Source: Adiantum capillus-veneris (Eukaryota > Streptophyta > Polypodiopsida > Polypodiales > Pteridaceae). From it: a DNA stretch of 64,000 nt. Shown here piece by piece: positions 47,205-57,390 of the stretch; the first letter of the stretch is position 1, and each line of letters begins with the position of its first letter. The stretch is taken from the NCBI GenBank assembly GCA_014529385.2, contig CM043952.1, positions 60,652,119 through 60,716,118 of the forward strand, written 5' to 3'. The notes beneath the pieces were generated by a model, which was not told where the DNA came from, searched no databases, and was given only the letters and a program-made list of their open reading frames with translations. The position numbers and the translations under genes were made by a program.

Positions 47205-47933
47205 ATGGATGAATGGCTAGCAGGATTTGCTAACTGGACAATAGAAGAAGAAGAGCTCCAAGCACAATTAGAAGAACTCCGCATCTCCATCGAAGCTCGA
47301 GTGCCAGGCGTAACGGTAATCGATTTGCAGTGGGAGAGTCAACCAACACGCCAAACCCAGTGGGTATACATAGGCCAAGTGCCAAGAAGGAGAAGGAGAA
47401 GGTCGAAACCATGTCCGCAACCTACAACCAACGCACAACAACAACAAAATGGAAGGAGCTCTGCACAATAGAGAATCAACACTATTCTACTTTGAGAATC
47501 GGGTAACTCAAGTCACTGAGGTAATTATCACAGTCAGTTTTCAAGTCGCACCTGATGCTGCAGCACAGATAACGGAAGCATTGGCTCACACTCTCACTAG
47601 AGAAACTAGGGATCTACTGAGTTTGTTTCAGGAAAGAACACCACCCTCTCCCACAGGCTTGGACAGTGACTAAGCACCTCTAAGCTTCACATGAATCAAT
47701 ACAACCTACCTCAAGACAGATCACACATACCAACACGTGCACGCTCAATCAAGGTAATACTGGACTTGAAGGCTCACTACCAACACGTCATTGACACCAT
47801 GCTGGGTGGGGAGCGGTGTTTTGAGGTTATGGCATCAGATCAACCATTTGTCTTACCTTTGGTACAAGGCAATGTACCGTTTGAAGTTTTAATCTATGTC
47901 CTAGTATAAGAGGGTATACACGCTGTAGGAAAT
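47205..47933 (+). other. element F leader with short open frames
   Basis: Three consecutive open frames (47205-47471, 47449-47673, 47691-47909) include Glu/Leu-rich (EEEELQAQLEELRISIEARV) and Arg/Gln-rich parts. They may be a decayed extra 5' reading frame or the gag N-terminus. The copia insertion splits this leader at 47933. Confidence 0.4.
47929..47933. repeat. target-site duplication of copia G, left copy (CACGC)
   Basis: CACGC at 47929-47933 and 53463-53467 flanks the copia LTRs exactly. Confidence 0.95.
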
Positions 47934-48002
47934 AAGACGTAGCTAAATAGATTTTTGAGTAGAATACTTATTGGAGAGAGATAGATTTCACACACAAGAG
48001 AT

Positions 48003-48039
<37 letters not shown>

Positions 48040-48643
48040 CACGATATACGTGGTTCACCCAATGTGGGCTACGTCCACGGGAAAGCAGCCACTCAATGGC
48101 TTTAGCACTTCAAAAGAAGAAGTAGTTTACAAAGGGATTAAACCCTTGATAGAGCTCGCGCCTTGCTTCACTCTCACCACCTCACACTCACCTTGTTGCA
48201 TCAACTTCACACTATGAAATGTGTGTAGAAATGGCCTCCTTTTATAGGCCAAAAGGGCTGACCTCTCTTATGAGAGACACCCATGTGTGGCCGCCCTTGA
48301 GAAGACAAGTCCGCTTTTGAATTCGGCCACCGGCCATTGACTTCGGCCACCGGCAATTGACTTCCGACCACCGGCCATCAGCCATTGACTACCGGCCACC
48401 GGCCAACCGACCGGTTGTTTTCTGACCACTTTTCGGCCGCCGTCCGGCCATAATATTCCGGCGAAAAGGAATATTTCGGCCATAATATTATAAAGTTGCC
48501 CCTGATTCTTGTCCGTGAAAATTTTGGTTTCCGGTGAGTGATTTTCCTTCACGCACGATGGCTTCTCCTCATAATGGGGGCCTTACAAATGTGCGCTTTT
48601 ACCACAGAAAATTACAAGGGTAAATCAGGCTCCATACTTAACA
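47934..48643 (-). repeat. 3' LTR of copia G, 710 bp
   Basis: Reads TGTAGGAAATAAG...CTTAACA on plus; one T is missing at the terminal TGTTAGG. About 53 bp shorter in the CATGTGTGGCCGCC region than the 5' LTR, through loss of one of two direct repeats. Minus-strand TATAAAA at 48240-48246; (GA)n near 48007-48035. Confidence 0.95.
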
Positions 48644-48656
48644 ATCTCCCACTTGG
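48644..48656 (-). other. polypurine tract of copia G
   Basis: Minus strand CCAAGTGGGAGATTG directly before the 3' LTR. Confidence 0.75.
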
Positions 48657-48703
48657 AGACTGATCTCCAAACCAAACCTGTGACTACTTTCCATTCTGGC
48701 TTC

Positions 48704-49117
48704 TTATCCTTGAATGCCGATTGAAGATGAGCAAAAGCTCACCTTCTCCTTGTTGACCACCTTTGTAAACATGTCTGCAGGATTTTCACTTGTATGCACC
48801 TTTCCTAGCTTTAGCTGTCCCTCTTCCAAAAGAGTGCGTATGAAGTGATATCTCACCTCAATGTGCTTTGTCCTTGAATGAAAGGCTGAGTTCTTCGCAA
48901 GATGGATAGTGCTTTGGCTATCAATGTACAAGACACAATTGTCTTGTTTGAATCCAAGCTCTTCTAAGAATCTGTGAAGCCACAGAATTTATTTGCTTGC
49001 CTCCGTCATTGCTACATACTCTGCTTCCGTGGTAGAAAGTGAAACCACTTTCTACAGCTTTGAAGCCCAGCTTACTGCCGTGCCTCCAACCGTGAACACA
49101 TAGCCAGTAGTGCTCCT
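48704..49117 (-). pseudogene. copia G RNase H
   Basis: Continues the pol frame past TGA at 49118-49120 (A has CGA). It reads TTGYVFTVGGTAVSWASKL, then TAG at 49052-49054 (A has CAG), then VSLSTTEAEYVAMTEASK, a further TAA, and an open stretch from 48931 with SRTKHIEVRYHFIRTLLEEG to the terminal SFCSSSIGIQG. The RNase H acidic residues are conserved; only stops inactivate it. Confidence 0.9.
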
Positions 49118-51103
49118 TCAAGTATCTTTGTCACCTTCCATATCTGCATCAGCATACCCTTCTAGAAAAATATTAGTTCCTCCAAAATACAAAGCATTTG
49201 TTGTTGTCCCTTTTAGATACCTAAGTATCCACTTCACAACTTGCCAATGCTCTTTACCTGGGTTGTCCATGAACCTACTCACAACTCCCACTGCATGTGC
49301 AATGTCTGGCCTTGTCCAGACCATAGCATACATTAGAGAACCTACCGCTGCAGCATATGGAACTTTAGACATATAGGCTATCTCCTCTTGTGTCTTTGGA
49401 CACATATCCTTCGTTAGTTTAAAATGACCAGCCAAAGGTGTAGAAACTGGTTTTGCATTTTGCATTGCAAACCTTTCTAGTACCTTCTTGATGTAATCTT
49501 CTTGAGATAGCTTTATTGTCTTCTTCGTCCTGTCCCTTGATATTTTCATACCAAGTATCCTCTTTGCAGCACCTAAATCTTTCATTGAAAAAGATTTGGA
49601 CAGCTCCTCTTTTAGGTCTTTGATGTCCTGCATGTTAGCACTTGCAATCAACATGTCATCAACATACAACATTAGGATGATGAATTTCCCATCTCCCAAA
49701 TTCTCCGTGTAGACGCAGTGATCCGAGTTGCATCTTGTGAATCCATGATCCAACATCCATCGATCAAACTTCAAGTACCATTGTCTTGATGCTTGCTTTA
49801 AACCATACAAGCTCTTCTTTAATCTGCAAAACATTTTCTCCTTACCTTTTACTTCATACCCCTTTGGTTGAAGCATGTAGATTTCCTCCTCTGAGTCACT
49901 GTGAGGGAATGCCGTATTTACATCCATTTGCTCGAGATTTAGATCATGAGCAGCCTCAAGGCTTAAGACAAGCCTAATTGAGTTCATTTTTACAACAGGA
50001 GAAAATATTTCATTGAAGTCAATACCTTTCTTTTGAGAAAAACCTTTTACCACAAGCCTAGACTTGTACCTTTTCTTCCCACCTTCTTCTTCCTTCAGCT
50101 TGTACACCCATTTGTTTTGAAGTGCCTGCTTACCTTTAGGCAACTCAACCAACTCCCATGTTTGGTTGCGATGTAGTGAGTCCATCTCCACTTGCATGCT
50201 CTTCGTCCATTCTTCTTTGGATTCATGTTGCATAGCTTCTTCGTATGATTCTTGCTCTCCAGAATCTGAGATCAAGAGATGGTTGAAGGAAGGAACAAAC
50301 CTTTCTGGAGGTCTACTTGCTCTTGTAGATCTTCGGGGAATAGGTTGAGGCTCCTCATTTGGTTGACGTTGTTGCGCATTGTCACCGTTTGCAGTCCTTG
50401 AGTCTTCACCGTCCTCAAGCTCCATGTACTCATCACCTATTTCTTTTATTTGTTTTCTTTCCAAGTAATCTTTGTACATATTTTGTTCGTTAAAAATTAC
50501 ATCCCTACTCCTTAAGATTTTACCATCTTCAGGATTCCATAGGCGATACCCAAAGTCTCCTTCTCCATAGCCAATGAAGAAACACTTTTTGGACTTTGCA
50601 TCTAGCTTTGATCTTAGGCTTCTATCTATGTGCATGAAAGCCTCACACCCAAACACTTTGAGAAATGCATAATTCACCGGTTTACCTGTCCATGCCTCTT
50701 CTGGAACTCCCCCATCCAATGCCGTTGAGGGTGACCGATTGATTAAGTACACAGACGTACTTACAGCTTTTGCCCAAAGCTCAAGCGGTAGGCCTGCATG
50801 TAGGCGCATGCTTCGTGCTCGTTCCATGATTGTCCTGTTCATCCTTTCCAAAATCCCATTTTGTTGAGGTGTCCTTGGGGTTGTCCTTTGCCTCCGAATG
50901 CCATTGCTAGCACAAAAGCTTTCAAAAGCTTGGCTGCAATATTCGCCTCCATTGTCGGATCTGAGGCATTTAACCTTGGTACCTGTTTCATTCTCCACAA
51001 AGGCTTTCCACCTTTGAAATATGGAAAATACATCGGCTTTATTCTTCATGACATAAACCCATGTTTTTCTAGTCGCATCGTCTATGAATGTTACATAGTA
51101 CAA
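49118..51103 (-). CDS. copia G integrase core and reverse transcriptase, open 661-codon frame
   Basis: The integrase catalytic core: YYVTFIDDATRKTWVYVMKN, CLRSDNGGEYC (Asp), TPQQNGILERMNRTIMERA (Glu). Then the C-terminal RPPERFVPSF linker and RT: ALQNKWVYKLKEE, RLVVKGFSQKKGIDF, MDVNTAFPHSDSEEEIYM, SLYGLKQASRQWYLKF, LMLYVDDMLIA (YVDD), VPYAAAVGSLMYAMVWTRPD. It matches element A (2-868) closely in the shared part. It is one open frame inside a polyprotein that is broken on both sides, so not independently expressed. Confidence 0.93.
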   Translation of the reverse strand: MYYVTFIDDATRKTWVYVMKNKADVFSIFQRWKAFVENETGTKVKCLRSDNGGEYCSQAFESFCASNGIRRQRTTPRTPQQNGILERMNRTIMERARSMRLHAGLPLELWAKAVSTSVYLINRSPSTALDGGVPEEAWTGKPVNYAFLKVFGCEAFMHIDRSLRSKLDAKSKKCFFIGYGEGDFGYRLWNPEDGKILRSRDVIFNEQNMYKDYLERKQIKEIGDEYMELEDGEDSRTANGDNAQQRQPNEEPQPIPRRSTRASRPPERFVPSFNHLLISDSGEQESYEEAMQHESKEEWTKSMQVEMDSLHRNQTWELVELPKGKQALQNKWVYKLKEEEGGKKRYKSRLVVKGFSQKKGIDFNEIFSPVVKMNSIRLVLSLEAAHDLNLEQMDVNTAFPHSDSEEEIYMLQPKGYEVKGKEKMFCRLKKSLYGLKQASRQWYLKFDRWMLDHGFTRCNSDHCVYTENLGDGKFIILMLYVDDMLIASANMQDIKDLKEELSKSFSMKDLGAAKRILGMKISRDRTKKTIKLSQEDYIKKVLERFAMQNAKPVSTPLAGHFKLTKDMCPKTQEEIAYMSKVPYAAAVGSLMYAMVWTRPDIAHAVGVVSRFMDNPGKEHWQVVKWILRYLKGTTTNALYFGGTNIFLEGYADADMEGDKDT

Positions 51104-51104
51104 T

Positions 51105-51494
51105 GAGCCACTAAGTGATGGTGTACTTGCAGGACCCTAAACATCAGAATGAACCAACTCAAGTATTTTTTCTTTCATTTCTTGATTTTTGAAATTTTAC
51201 CCTCTTTTGTTTACCATGAACACAATCTTCACAGAACTCTATGTCCACTTCTTTCAAACCTGGTAGAAGCTTCTTTGTTTGAAGGATTTGCATTCCTTTG
51301 GCACTCATATGCCCAAGTCGGTAGTGCCACACCGCACTGTCAACTTCTGTAGTTGCTGCACAAGCTGAAGGTTGCGTGCTAACAATACACAAGTAAAGTG
51401 TACCGACTTTTTCTCGCTTGGCAACCACCAAAGATCCCTTTGAGATCTTCCACCATTTGTTTCCGAATGCAATGTTGTGACCTTCATCGTCCAA
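51105..51494 (-). pseudogene. copia G GAG-pre-integrase zinc domain
   Basis: WHYRLGHMSAKGMQIL and EFCEDCVHGKQKRVKF hold the His-His-Cys-Cys zinc site preceding copia integrase. It follows TAA at 51495-51497, where Gln (…STGQLDD) is expected, and ends in a frameshift near 51175. A TAG replaces the Trp of the conserved HSDVWGP at about 51136. Confidence 0.85.
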
Positions 51495-52580
51495 TTATCC
51501 TGTAGAGATCAAATTTTTGCGAAGAGAAGGAACATGCCTAACATCTTTAAGCTTCCATTCATTTCCGTTAGGAGTTTTGACAGAAACTGTACCTTTGTCG
51601 ACAATCTCACAAGATTCATCATCTCCCAAGTATACATACCCAAAATTACCTTTGGTGTAGTCTTGGAAATGTTGCTTGTGTGGTGTCGCATGGAATGAAG
51701 CCCTAGAATCTACTATCCAGGAATTAGACACATTGTCTAATGAGAGAATTAGAGCATCTTGCTCTACTTTACCTGCCACATTGGCCTCCGATGTTGGCTT
51801 GTTGTCTTGAGACTCTGTCTCCTTCTTCTTCTTGGACCAGCAATCCTTCTTGACGTGGCCCTTCTTGCCGCAGTTCCAACATTCAAGAACTGACTTTGTG
51901 CGTGACTTGCTCCGCCTTGAGCGATCACGACCTTTTTGGTTTTTGAACCTCTCCTTAGGCCTTCCTCTTGTTTCCACTGATAGTGCAACACTTGATGATT
52001 CTCCTGTGCTTCTCCTTCTCATTTCCTCGCTTAGGAGAACACCCACAACATCATCAAACTTAAGAGTATTTGTGCCAGAGATAGAATTGCTTACAGCCAT
52101 CACAAGGCTGTCCCAACTATCCGGTAGAGATGATAGTATAAGGAGAGCTCGCACTTCTTCATCGAAATTGATTTTCACTGATCGAAGTTGACTTATGTTT
52201 GTGTTAAAGTCATTTAGGTGTTCTGCAACTGAACCATTCTCTGCCATCTTTAGATTGAACAAGCGCTTCATTAGAAATACCTTATTGGATGCCGATGGTT
52301 TCTCGTAGAAGTCATCAAGTGACTTCATCAAGTCCTCCGTGGTCTTCATCTCCGAAACATTGAAGGCCACCATTGATGCCAAGCTTAACTGGATTGTTCC
52401 CAGTGCCTTTCGATCAAGGACAATCCATGCTTCATCTGCCATTGTTGCGGGCTTCTTCGCAAGACCGCCTAGTGGCAAATAGAGGTCCTTCTGGTAGAGA
52501 TAGTCTTCAATATGCATCTTCCAATGTTGGTAGTTTTTCCCGTTGAACTTCTCAATCTTGAGCTTCCCTTACTCTGCCAT
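51495..52580 (-). pseudogene. copia G gag and protease
   Basis: The likely start is ATG at 52578-52580 (MAE), with TAA three codons later (52569-52571), then KLKIEKFNGKNYQHWKMHIE typical of copia gag. The gag core (LASMVAFNVSEMKTTEDLMK), an Arg-rich linker and the zinc knuckle CWNCGKKGHVKKDC follow. Protease starts NSWIVDSRASFHATP; the active-site DSG is changed to DSR (a G-to-A change in Gly). The frame ends at TAA 51495-51497. Confidence 0.92.
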
Positions 52581-52637
52581 AACTCCCACTCAATTCAAGG
52601 AATCCTTTCCTTGAGATAATTTAGCTACGAGCAAACC

Positions 52638-52652
52638 TTGCTCTGATACCAG
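52638..52652 (-). other. initiator-Met primer binding site of copia G
   Basis: Minus strand CTGGTATCAGAGCAAGG lies two to three bases from the 5' LTR end, the canonical plant copia primer site. Confidence 0.9.
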
Positions 52653-52653
52653 T

Positions 52654-52738
52654 TGTTAGGAAATAAGACGTAGCTAAATAGATTTTTGAGTAGATTACTT
52701 AATGGAGAGAGATAGATTTCACACACAAGAGATTATAG

Positions 52739-52805
<67 letters not shown>

Positions 52806-53462
52806 CATGATATACGTGGTTCACCCAATGTGGGCTACGTCCACGGGAAAGCAGCCACTCAATGGCTTTAGCACTTCAAAAGAAGAAGTAGTTTACAAAG
52901 GGATTAAACCCTTGATAGAGCTCGCGCCTTGCTTCACTCTCACCACCTCACACTCACCTTGTTGCATCAACTTCACACTATGAAATGTGTGTAGAAATGG
53001 CCTCCTTTTATAGGCCAAAAGGGTTGCCCTCTCTTATGAGAGACAGCCATGTGTAGCCGCCCTTGTGCGAATAAGTCCAAATCGGACCCTCCAATCCGCC
53101 CATGTGTGGCCGCCCTTGAGAAGACAAGGCCGCTTTTGAATTCGGCCATTGGCCATTGACTTCGGCCAGTGGCCAGTGGCCATCGGCCATTGACTTTCGA
53201 CCACCGGCCACCGGCCAACCGACCGGTTGTTTTTCGACCACTTTCCGGCCGCCGTTCGGCCATAATATTCCGGAGAAAAGGAATATTCCGGCAAAAAAAA
53301 GGCTCCCTCTAAAGTTGCCCCTAATTCTTGTCCGTGAAAATTTTGGTTTCCGGTGAGTGATTTTCCTTCACGCACGATGGCTTCTCCTCATAATGGGGGC
53401 CTTACAAATGTGCGCTTTTACCACAGAAAATTACAAGGGTAAATCAGGCTCCATACTTAACA
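52654..53462 (-). repeat. 5' LTR of copia G, 809 bp
   Basis: Plus orientation TGTTAGGAAATAAG...CTTAACA. Contains (GA)n 52744-52800, minus-strand TATAAAA 53006-53012, paired CATGTGT(A/G)GCCGCCCTT repeats at 53048 and 53101, and a GGCC-rich minisatellite (53140-53225). Confidence 0.97.
53006..53012 (-). promoter_or_regulatory. TATA box in 5' LTR of copia G
   Basis: Minus-strand CCTATAAAAGGAGG, the same context as in element A. Confidence 0.75.
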
Positions 53463-53536
53463 CACGCCTTCTTGTAAAGAAGAAAAAAACTTTTGCAAGT
53501 TAAGCAGCGTGTCTTTCTAGCTCTCTCTCAGTAATC

Positions 53537-54324
53537 ATGGAAAGTGTAGCATTTCCAACATTTAAAGGAAAGAAGGGGGAGGATTTGGTAACAGACTTCC
53601 TAGATGACTTTGAAGTAGCATGTGTAGTGAGCAACAAAGATACGTATGAATACCGGGTTAGAATCTTTAAGCATCTCATGAAGCTAGAAGCTAGATCATG
53701 GTACAATGCACTTCCACAAGCAACCAAGGATGATTAGGAACCCTTAAAAACCGCTTTTAAGAGGCGCTTTGGGGGAGGTACTACTTCCGAAAAGTTGTGG
53801 GACAAGTTGAGAGACTTGAAGCAGGAGGGTCTTTTAGAATATGCCACCTATGAGTCCAATTTGTGGATTTGTGGGAACTGTGGGTTGAGTCACTGGCAAG
53901 GGGAGAAGCTGCACCCGATTTTCTAAAAAAAGATCGGTTCACGCATGGCTTATGGCCGCTTCTCAAGGAGAAGGTGAAAGGTAGATTCCTGGCTACGTAC
54001 GAGTTAGCCGTTGAAATTTCTCGCCTTAAGGACAAGAAGATGCGAATGAAAGCCAAAGAAACCGAGTCAACAGAAGCAGGAACATCGCATCGACTAGCAA
54101 CTACGACAACCACCATTCCACCACCACCACCGGCTCTTGGGGTAAGAGATGACCAACAAGATATGTTGGCCCATATTACTGACCAACTGCAGAATTTGTC
54201 TGTCCTCTTAATACAGCAAGGGAGGAGTCAAGAAAGAGATCAAGACCCTGGAAGAGCACGACAATAAAACAGGGAGTATCATTGCTACAACTGCGGAGAA
54301 GACGGTCACGGTATGTACTACTGT
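53537..54324 (+). pseudogene. element F gag and zinc knuckle
   Basis: MESVAFPTFKGKKGEDLVTD and VRIFKHLMKLEARSWYNALP are the Tat gag core. A stop at 53735-53737 (TAG) falls where Trp is expected after the ATKDD segment. A frameshift near 53860 leads to FLKKDRFTHGLWPLLKEKVK and RFLATYELAVEISRLKDKKM. After a Pro-rich spacer and TAA at 54265-54267, HCYNCGEDGHGMYYCPKP forms a CCHC knuckle in the same frame. Confidence 0.88.
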
Positions 54325-55704
54325 CCCAAACCACGACAAAACTATAATAGAGGAGGTAGGAGGAACCAATTGTCACCCCCTAGAGAAAGAACATCCCCAC
54401 CCCGAGCACCATCCCCACCAACACAAATTCTACAACCACCCCAGATACCACTACAAGCATCCATTCCACCTCTTCCACCAGCCCCACCACCTGATCGCCC
54501 TGTAAACATCATAAGGCTAGAAGAGAAAGGAAAAGCCGTAGTAGTGGATCCACCCAGAGCAAAGGAGAGGGACAAGGGTAAGGAGAAGGTAACCTTTTTA
54601 GAACCACTTGAAGCCATGACTGTGAAAAGAGCTAGGAGGGAGAAAGCTACACAATCAGATGATGAGAGAAGCATGGGAGGAGAAACTAGCAAGAGGCCAT
54701 CCAGGCCACGACGGAAATTGGGCATCACCGACTTCCAGCTAGGGGAAAGTTCTAAGCCCTATGATCTAACATTGGATGTGGCAAAGCAAGGACCGAAGAT
54801 TACATGGCCACAGCTGCTACATCTTGCACCTAAAGTAAGGAGACAATGGTCCAAAATGGTAAGTACAAGACGCTCCAAAACAAAGGTAGCCGGAGCAATT
54901 TCGGGATGCAACATGGATGACATCCTTCCAATTGTCGACGTAAACATAAAAGGAAAGAGGGTTGGAAACACCTACATTGATGGAGGTGCACAAATCTGTG
55001 TAATGGGCGAAGCTATGATGCTTCGATTAGGGCTCGAGGTTGACAGGCCTTCTCCATGCAAGGCAAAGATGGCAAACAACGCAAAAGTAAAGTGTGTGGG
55101 TGTGGTAAGTGCCGTGAAAATAAAAGCTTTCAACACTGAGGTAGAGGTAGATGTTTTTGTAATGCCTACTAAGGGGGAGGGCTATCCACTAATTTTGGGA
55201 AGGCCATGGTTGATGGCCATGAAGGCAAAACAGGACTGGGGTACTGGTCTTCTACGCATGACCGGTAAGAAAGGGGAGACAATCTACTACGACATGAGGA
55301 TTGGCAAGCAAAAGCAAATGAATCTGGAAACATCGGCAGATGAAACCACTAGCGAATCTTCCAGTTCTGAGGAGGAGACCACATCCACCGACGAAAGTGA
55401 CAGTTCCATTGACGTGATGGGTATCATTATGAAGGATCCACAAAGGGTAAGCACAACTAGTGATCCATCACCAAAAGGGCAACCCAATGAAGAGGAGAGC
55501 AAATCACCTGGCCTAGGAGGAAGTAGGTTGAAGGGTATGTTGTCTACGGAATTAACACTTGAGGAGAAAGATAGTTTTTTGCAAATGTTGATGGGATTTC
55601 CTAACCTATTCATTGACAACTATGAAAGAATCACACGCATTACAGTGGTGGAACATCATATTAAGCTGAAGGAAGGGGTAAAACCAGTTGTGCAAAAGCT
55701 ATGA
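54313..55704 (+). CDS. element F nucleocapsid tail, linker and protease, open frame
   Basis: A 463-codon frame. Pro-rich region after the zinc knuckle, then KRPSRPRRKLGITDFQLGES, ITWPQLLHLAPKVRRQW, and the retropepsin domain NTYIDGGAQICVMGEAMML (DGGA active site), KCVGVVSAVKIKAF and YPLILGRPWLMAMKAKQDW. A Ser/Glu-rich linker and VVEHHIKLKEGVKPV lead to RT. It ends at TGA 55702-55704 (probably CGA earlier, Arg) and continues in the RT after a one-base shift near 55745. Part of a broken polyprotein. Confidence 0.88.
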   Translation: MYYCPKPRQNYNRGGRRNQLSPPRERTSPPRAPSPPTQILQPPQIPLQASIPPLPPAPPPDRPVNIIRLEEKGKAVVVDPPRAKERDKGKEKVTFLEPLEAMTVKRARREKATQSDDERSMGGETSKRPSRPRRKLGITDFQLGESSKPYDLTLDVAKQGPKITWPQLLHLAPKVRRQWSKMVSTRRSKTKVAGAISGCNMDDILPIVDVNIKGKRVGNTYIDGGAQICVMGEAMMLRLGLEVDRPSPCKAKMANNAKVKCVGVVSAVKIKAFNTEVEVDVFVMPTKGEGYPLILGRPWLMAMKAKQDWGTGLLRMTGKKGETIYYDMRIGKQKQMNLETSADETTSESSSSEEETTSTDESDSSIDVMGIIMKDPQRVSTTSDPSPKGQPNEEESKSPGLGGSRLKGMLSTELTLEEKDSFLQMLMGFPNLFIDNYERITRITVVEHHIKLKEGVKPVVQKL

Positions 55705-57008
55705 CGACTGGGGGTCATACAAAAAAAGGCACTCTTGGCCGAGGTAAGGAAACGCTAGAGGCGGGATTCATATATCCTGTAGAAAACTCAGAATGGGTGT
55801 CACCCGTAGTGGTGACGCCTAAAAAGAATGGTAAGTGGAGGGTCTGTGTTGACTACAAACCACTAAATGCAGCTACAAAGAGAGACCACTTTCCTCTCCC
55901 TTTCTTGGATGAAATTTTGAATGAAGTAGCGGGTTTTGAATGCTATACCCTCTGTGATGGTTATTCTAGATACTTTCAAATACACATAGCCTTGGAAGAT
56001 CAGCTAAAAACCACCTTTATCACGCCATGGGGTTGTTTTGCATACAGGGTTATGCCATTTGGTCTCACAAATGCACCTGCCACATTCCAAAGATATGTCA
56101 CATATGTTTTTCAACCGTTCTTTGGAACATCCATAAGAATGTTCATTGATGATTTTTGTATATATAGCTCCCGTATTTCACATTTAGAAAAGGTAACTGA
56201 AGGTTTGGCCCGGTTGCAGAGCCTAGGCGGGCAATTAAATGTGGATAAATACCACATTGGGGAGAGTAAATTCATTCTACTAGGCCATGAAATTTCAGCA
56301 AAAGGTATCAACGCCGACCCAAGTAAGGTGTCCGCACTCATAGCCCTACCTTCACCAACGACCGCACGTCAACTGATCTCTTTTCTACAGAAGGTGAGGT
56401 ACTTAAGTAGATTCATACATCTACTATCACAACTTGTTCTACCACTGCAACAACTCACTCAAAGATCAACTTTCACTTGGGACGAGGAAAGAGAACATCA
56501 CTACAACAAGGTAAAGGAGGTCTTAGCCACTCTGCCAACTATCTCACCACCTAAGTGGGATGAAAAATTCTATGTCACCTCAAGTGTTGGTGATGATTCA
56601 TTGGGGGCTGTGCTACTCCAGAAGGATACGACAACATCTTTCATGAGGCCAATCTACTTCTCTAGTCGAATGATGACAGCAGGAGAGAAAGGTTTCACCC
56701 ATGTGGAACACTTAATCCTAGCTCTTAGATTTGCAACTACAAAGTTTAGGTCATATTTGCTGCCTAAGCAATTTGTGATTCTAACCACGGATGAAATATT
56801 TCCCTATGTTGTACAACACATGGATGTGTCTGCTAGGATTACTAAATGGCTAGTTCGTCTGCAAGAGTTTGACTACACGGTACAGGTAGAAAGCACGACA
56901 AGGGCAAGTTTGGGGGGACTCTTGACCTACCAAGTCTTTGAAGGGAAGGAGAAGAAATCTAAGGGAGGAGAAGCCCGATTACCTCCAGAACCACTGATGG
57001 TAGAATGA
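55701..57008 (+). CDS. element F reverse transcriptase and RNase H, open frame
   Basis: Intact RT motifs: [88 protein letters not shown] (FIDD catalytic). Then the connection region and RNase H (FYVTSSVGDDSLGAVLLQKD, KGFTHVEHLILALRFATTKF, RITKWLVRLQEFDYTV). The frame ends at TGA 57006-57008, where a Trp (TGG) before AHSLYFDGAYK would be expected. Confidence 0.92.
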   Translation: MTTGGHTKKGTLGRGKETLEAGFIYPVENSEWVSPVVVTPKKNGKWRVCVDYKPLNAATKRDHFPLPFLDEILNEVAGFECYTLCDGYSRYFQIHIALEDQLKTTFITPWGCFAYRVMPFGLTNAPATFQRYVTYVFQPFFGTSIRMFIDDFCIYSSRISHLEKVTEGLARLQSLGGQLNVDKYHIGESKFILLGHEISAKGINADPSKVSALIALPSPTTARQLISFLQKVRYLSRFIHLLSQLVLPLQQLTQRSTFTWDEEREHHYNKVKEVLATLPTISPPKWDEKFYVTSSVGDDSLGAVLLQKDTTTSFMRPIYFSSRMMTAGEKGFTHVEHLILALRFATTKFRSYLLPKQFVILTTDEIFPYVVQHMDVSARITKWLVRLQEFDYTVQVESTTRASLGGLLTYQVFEGKEKKSKGGEARLPPEPLMVE

Positions 57009-57390
57009 GCACACTCTCTCTACTTTGATGGAGCCTACAAGCGAGCGTCTGACAAAGCAGCTGTAGGCATAGTGGTCTTTGATGACAAAGGGACAAAGGT
57101 ATTTTCGTTGGGCCAATTGTTAGATTCACATTCTAACAATGAATCTGAGTATGCAGCACTAACCAAGGGTCTACAATGGTGCGTCTCGCAAGGTGTACAA
57201 CGCCTTAATGTATTTGGGGATGCTCTACTTCTGGTAAGGCAAGTAAATGGAGCATGGACATGCAAGAATCCTAGTTTAAGGACTCACTTCAGTGGTGTAA
57301 AAAAACCTTGTTGGGTAAGTTGAAGAAGTTCAAATACACCATATCCCAAGGGCTCAAAACCAAGAAGCAGATGCCCTAGCAAGTGAAAGA
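57009..57390 (+). pseudogene. element F second RNase H domain (aRNH)
   Basis: In frame after the TGA: SLYFDGAYKRASDKAAVGIV (first Asp), SHSNNESEYAALTKGLQW (Glu), VFGDALLLVRQVNGAWTC (Asp). This archaeal-type RNase H located between the ordinary RNase H and integrase is characteristic of Tat-branch gypsy elements. A one-base shift near 57310 separates it from the tail that should end ...NQEADALASE. Confidence 0.88.

Larger units (their letters stand above)
47934..53462 (-). mobile_element. Ty1/copia element G (Tork-like), full length, inserted in F
   Basis: Complete structure on the minus strand: 5' LTR 52654-53462, initiator-Met primer site, gag with zinc knuckle, protease, integrase, RT, RNase H, polypurine tract, 3' LTR 47934-48643. 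Copia order (integrase before RT) and motifs match element A. A perfect 5-bp duplication flanks it. Coding is broken by a handful of stops, mostly transitions. It is younger than F, which it interrupts. Confidence 0.97.

Noticed and set aside
49110-49376. Plus-strand frame antisense to copia RT, repeated at 559-825
   Set aside because: Occurs twice only because A and G are paralogs; the RT is on the other strand.
54342-54728. Minus-strand 128-codon frame in element F
   Set aside because: Antisense to the Pro-rich gag/protease linker; no motif of its own.
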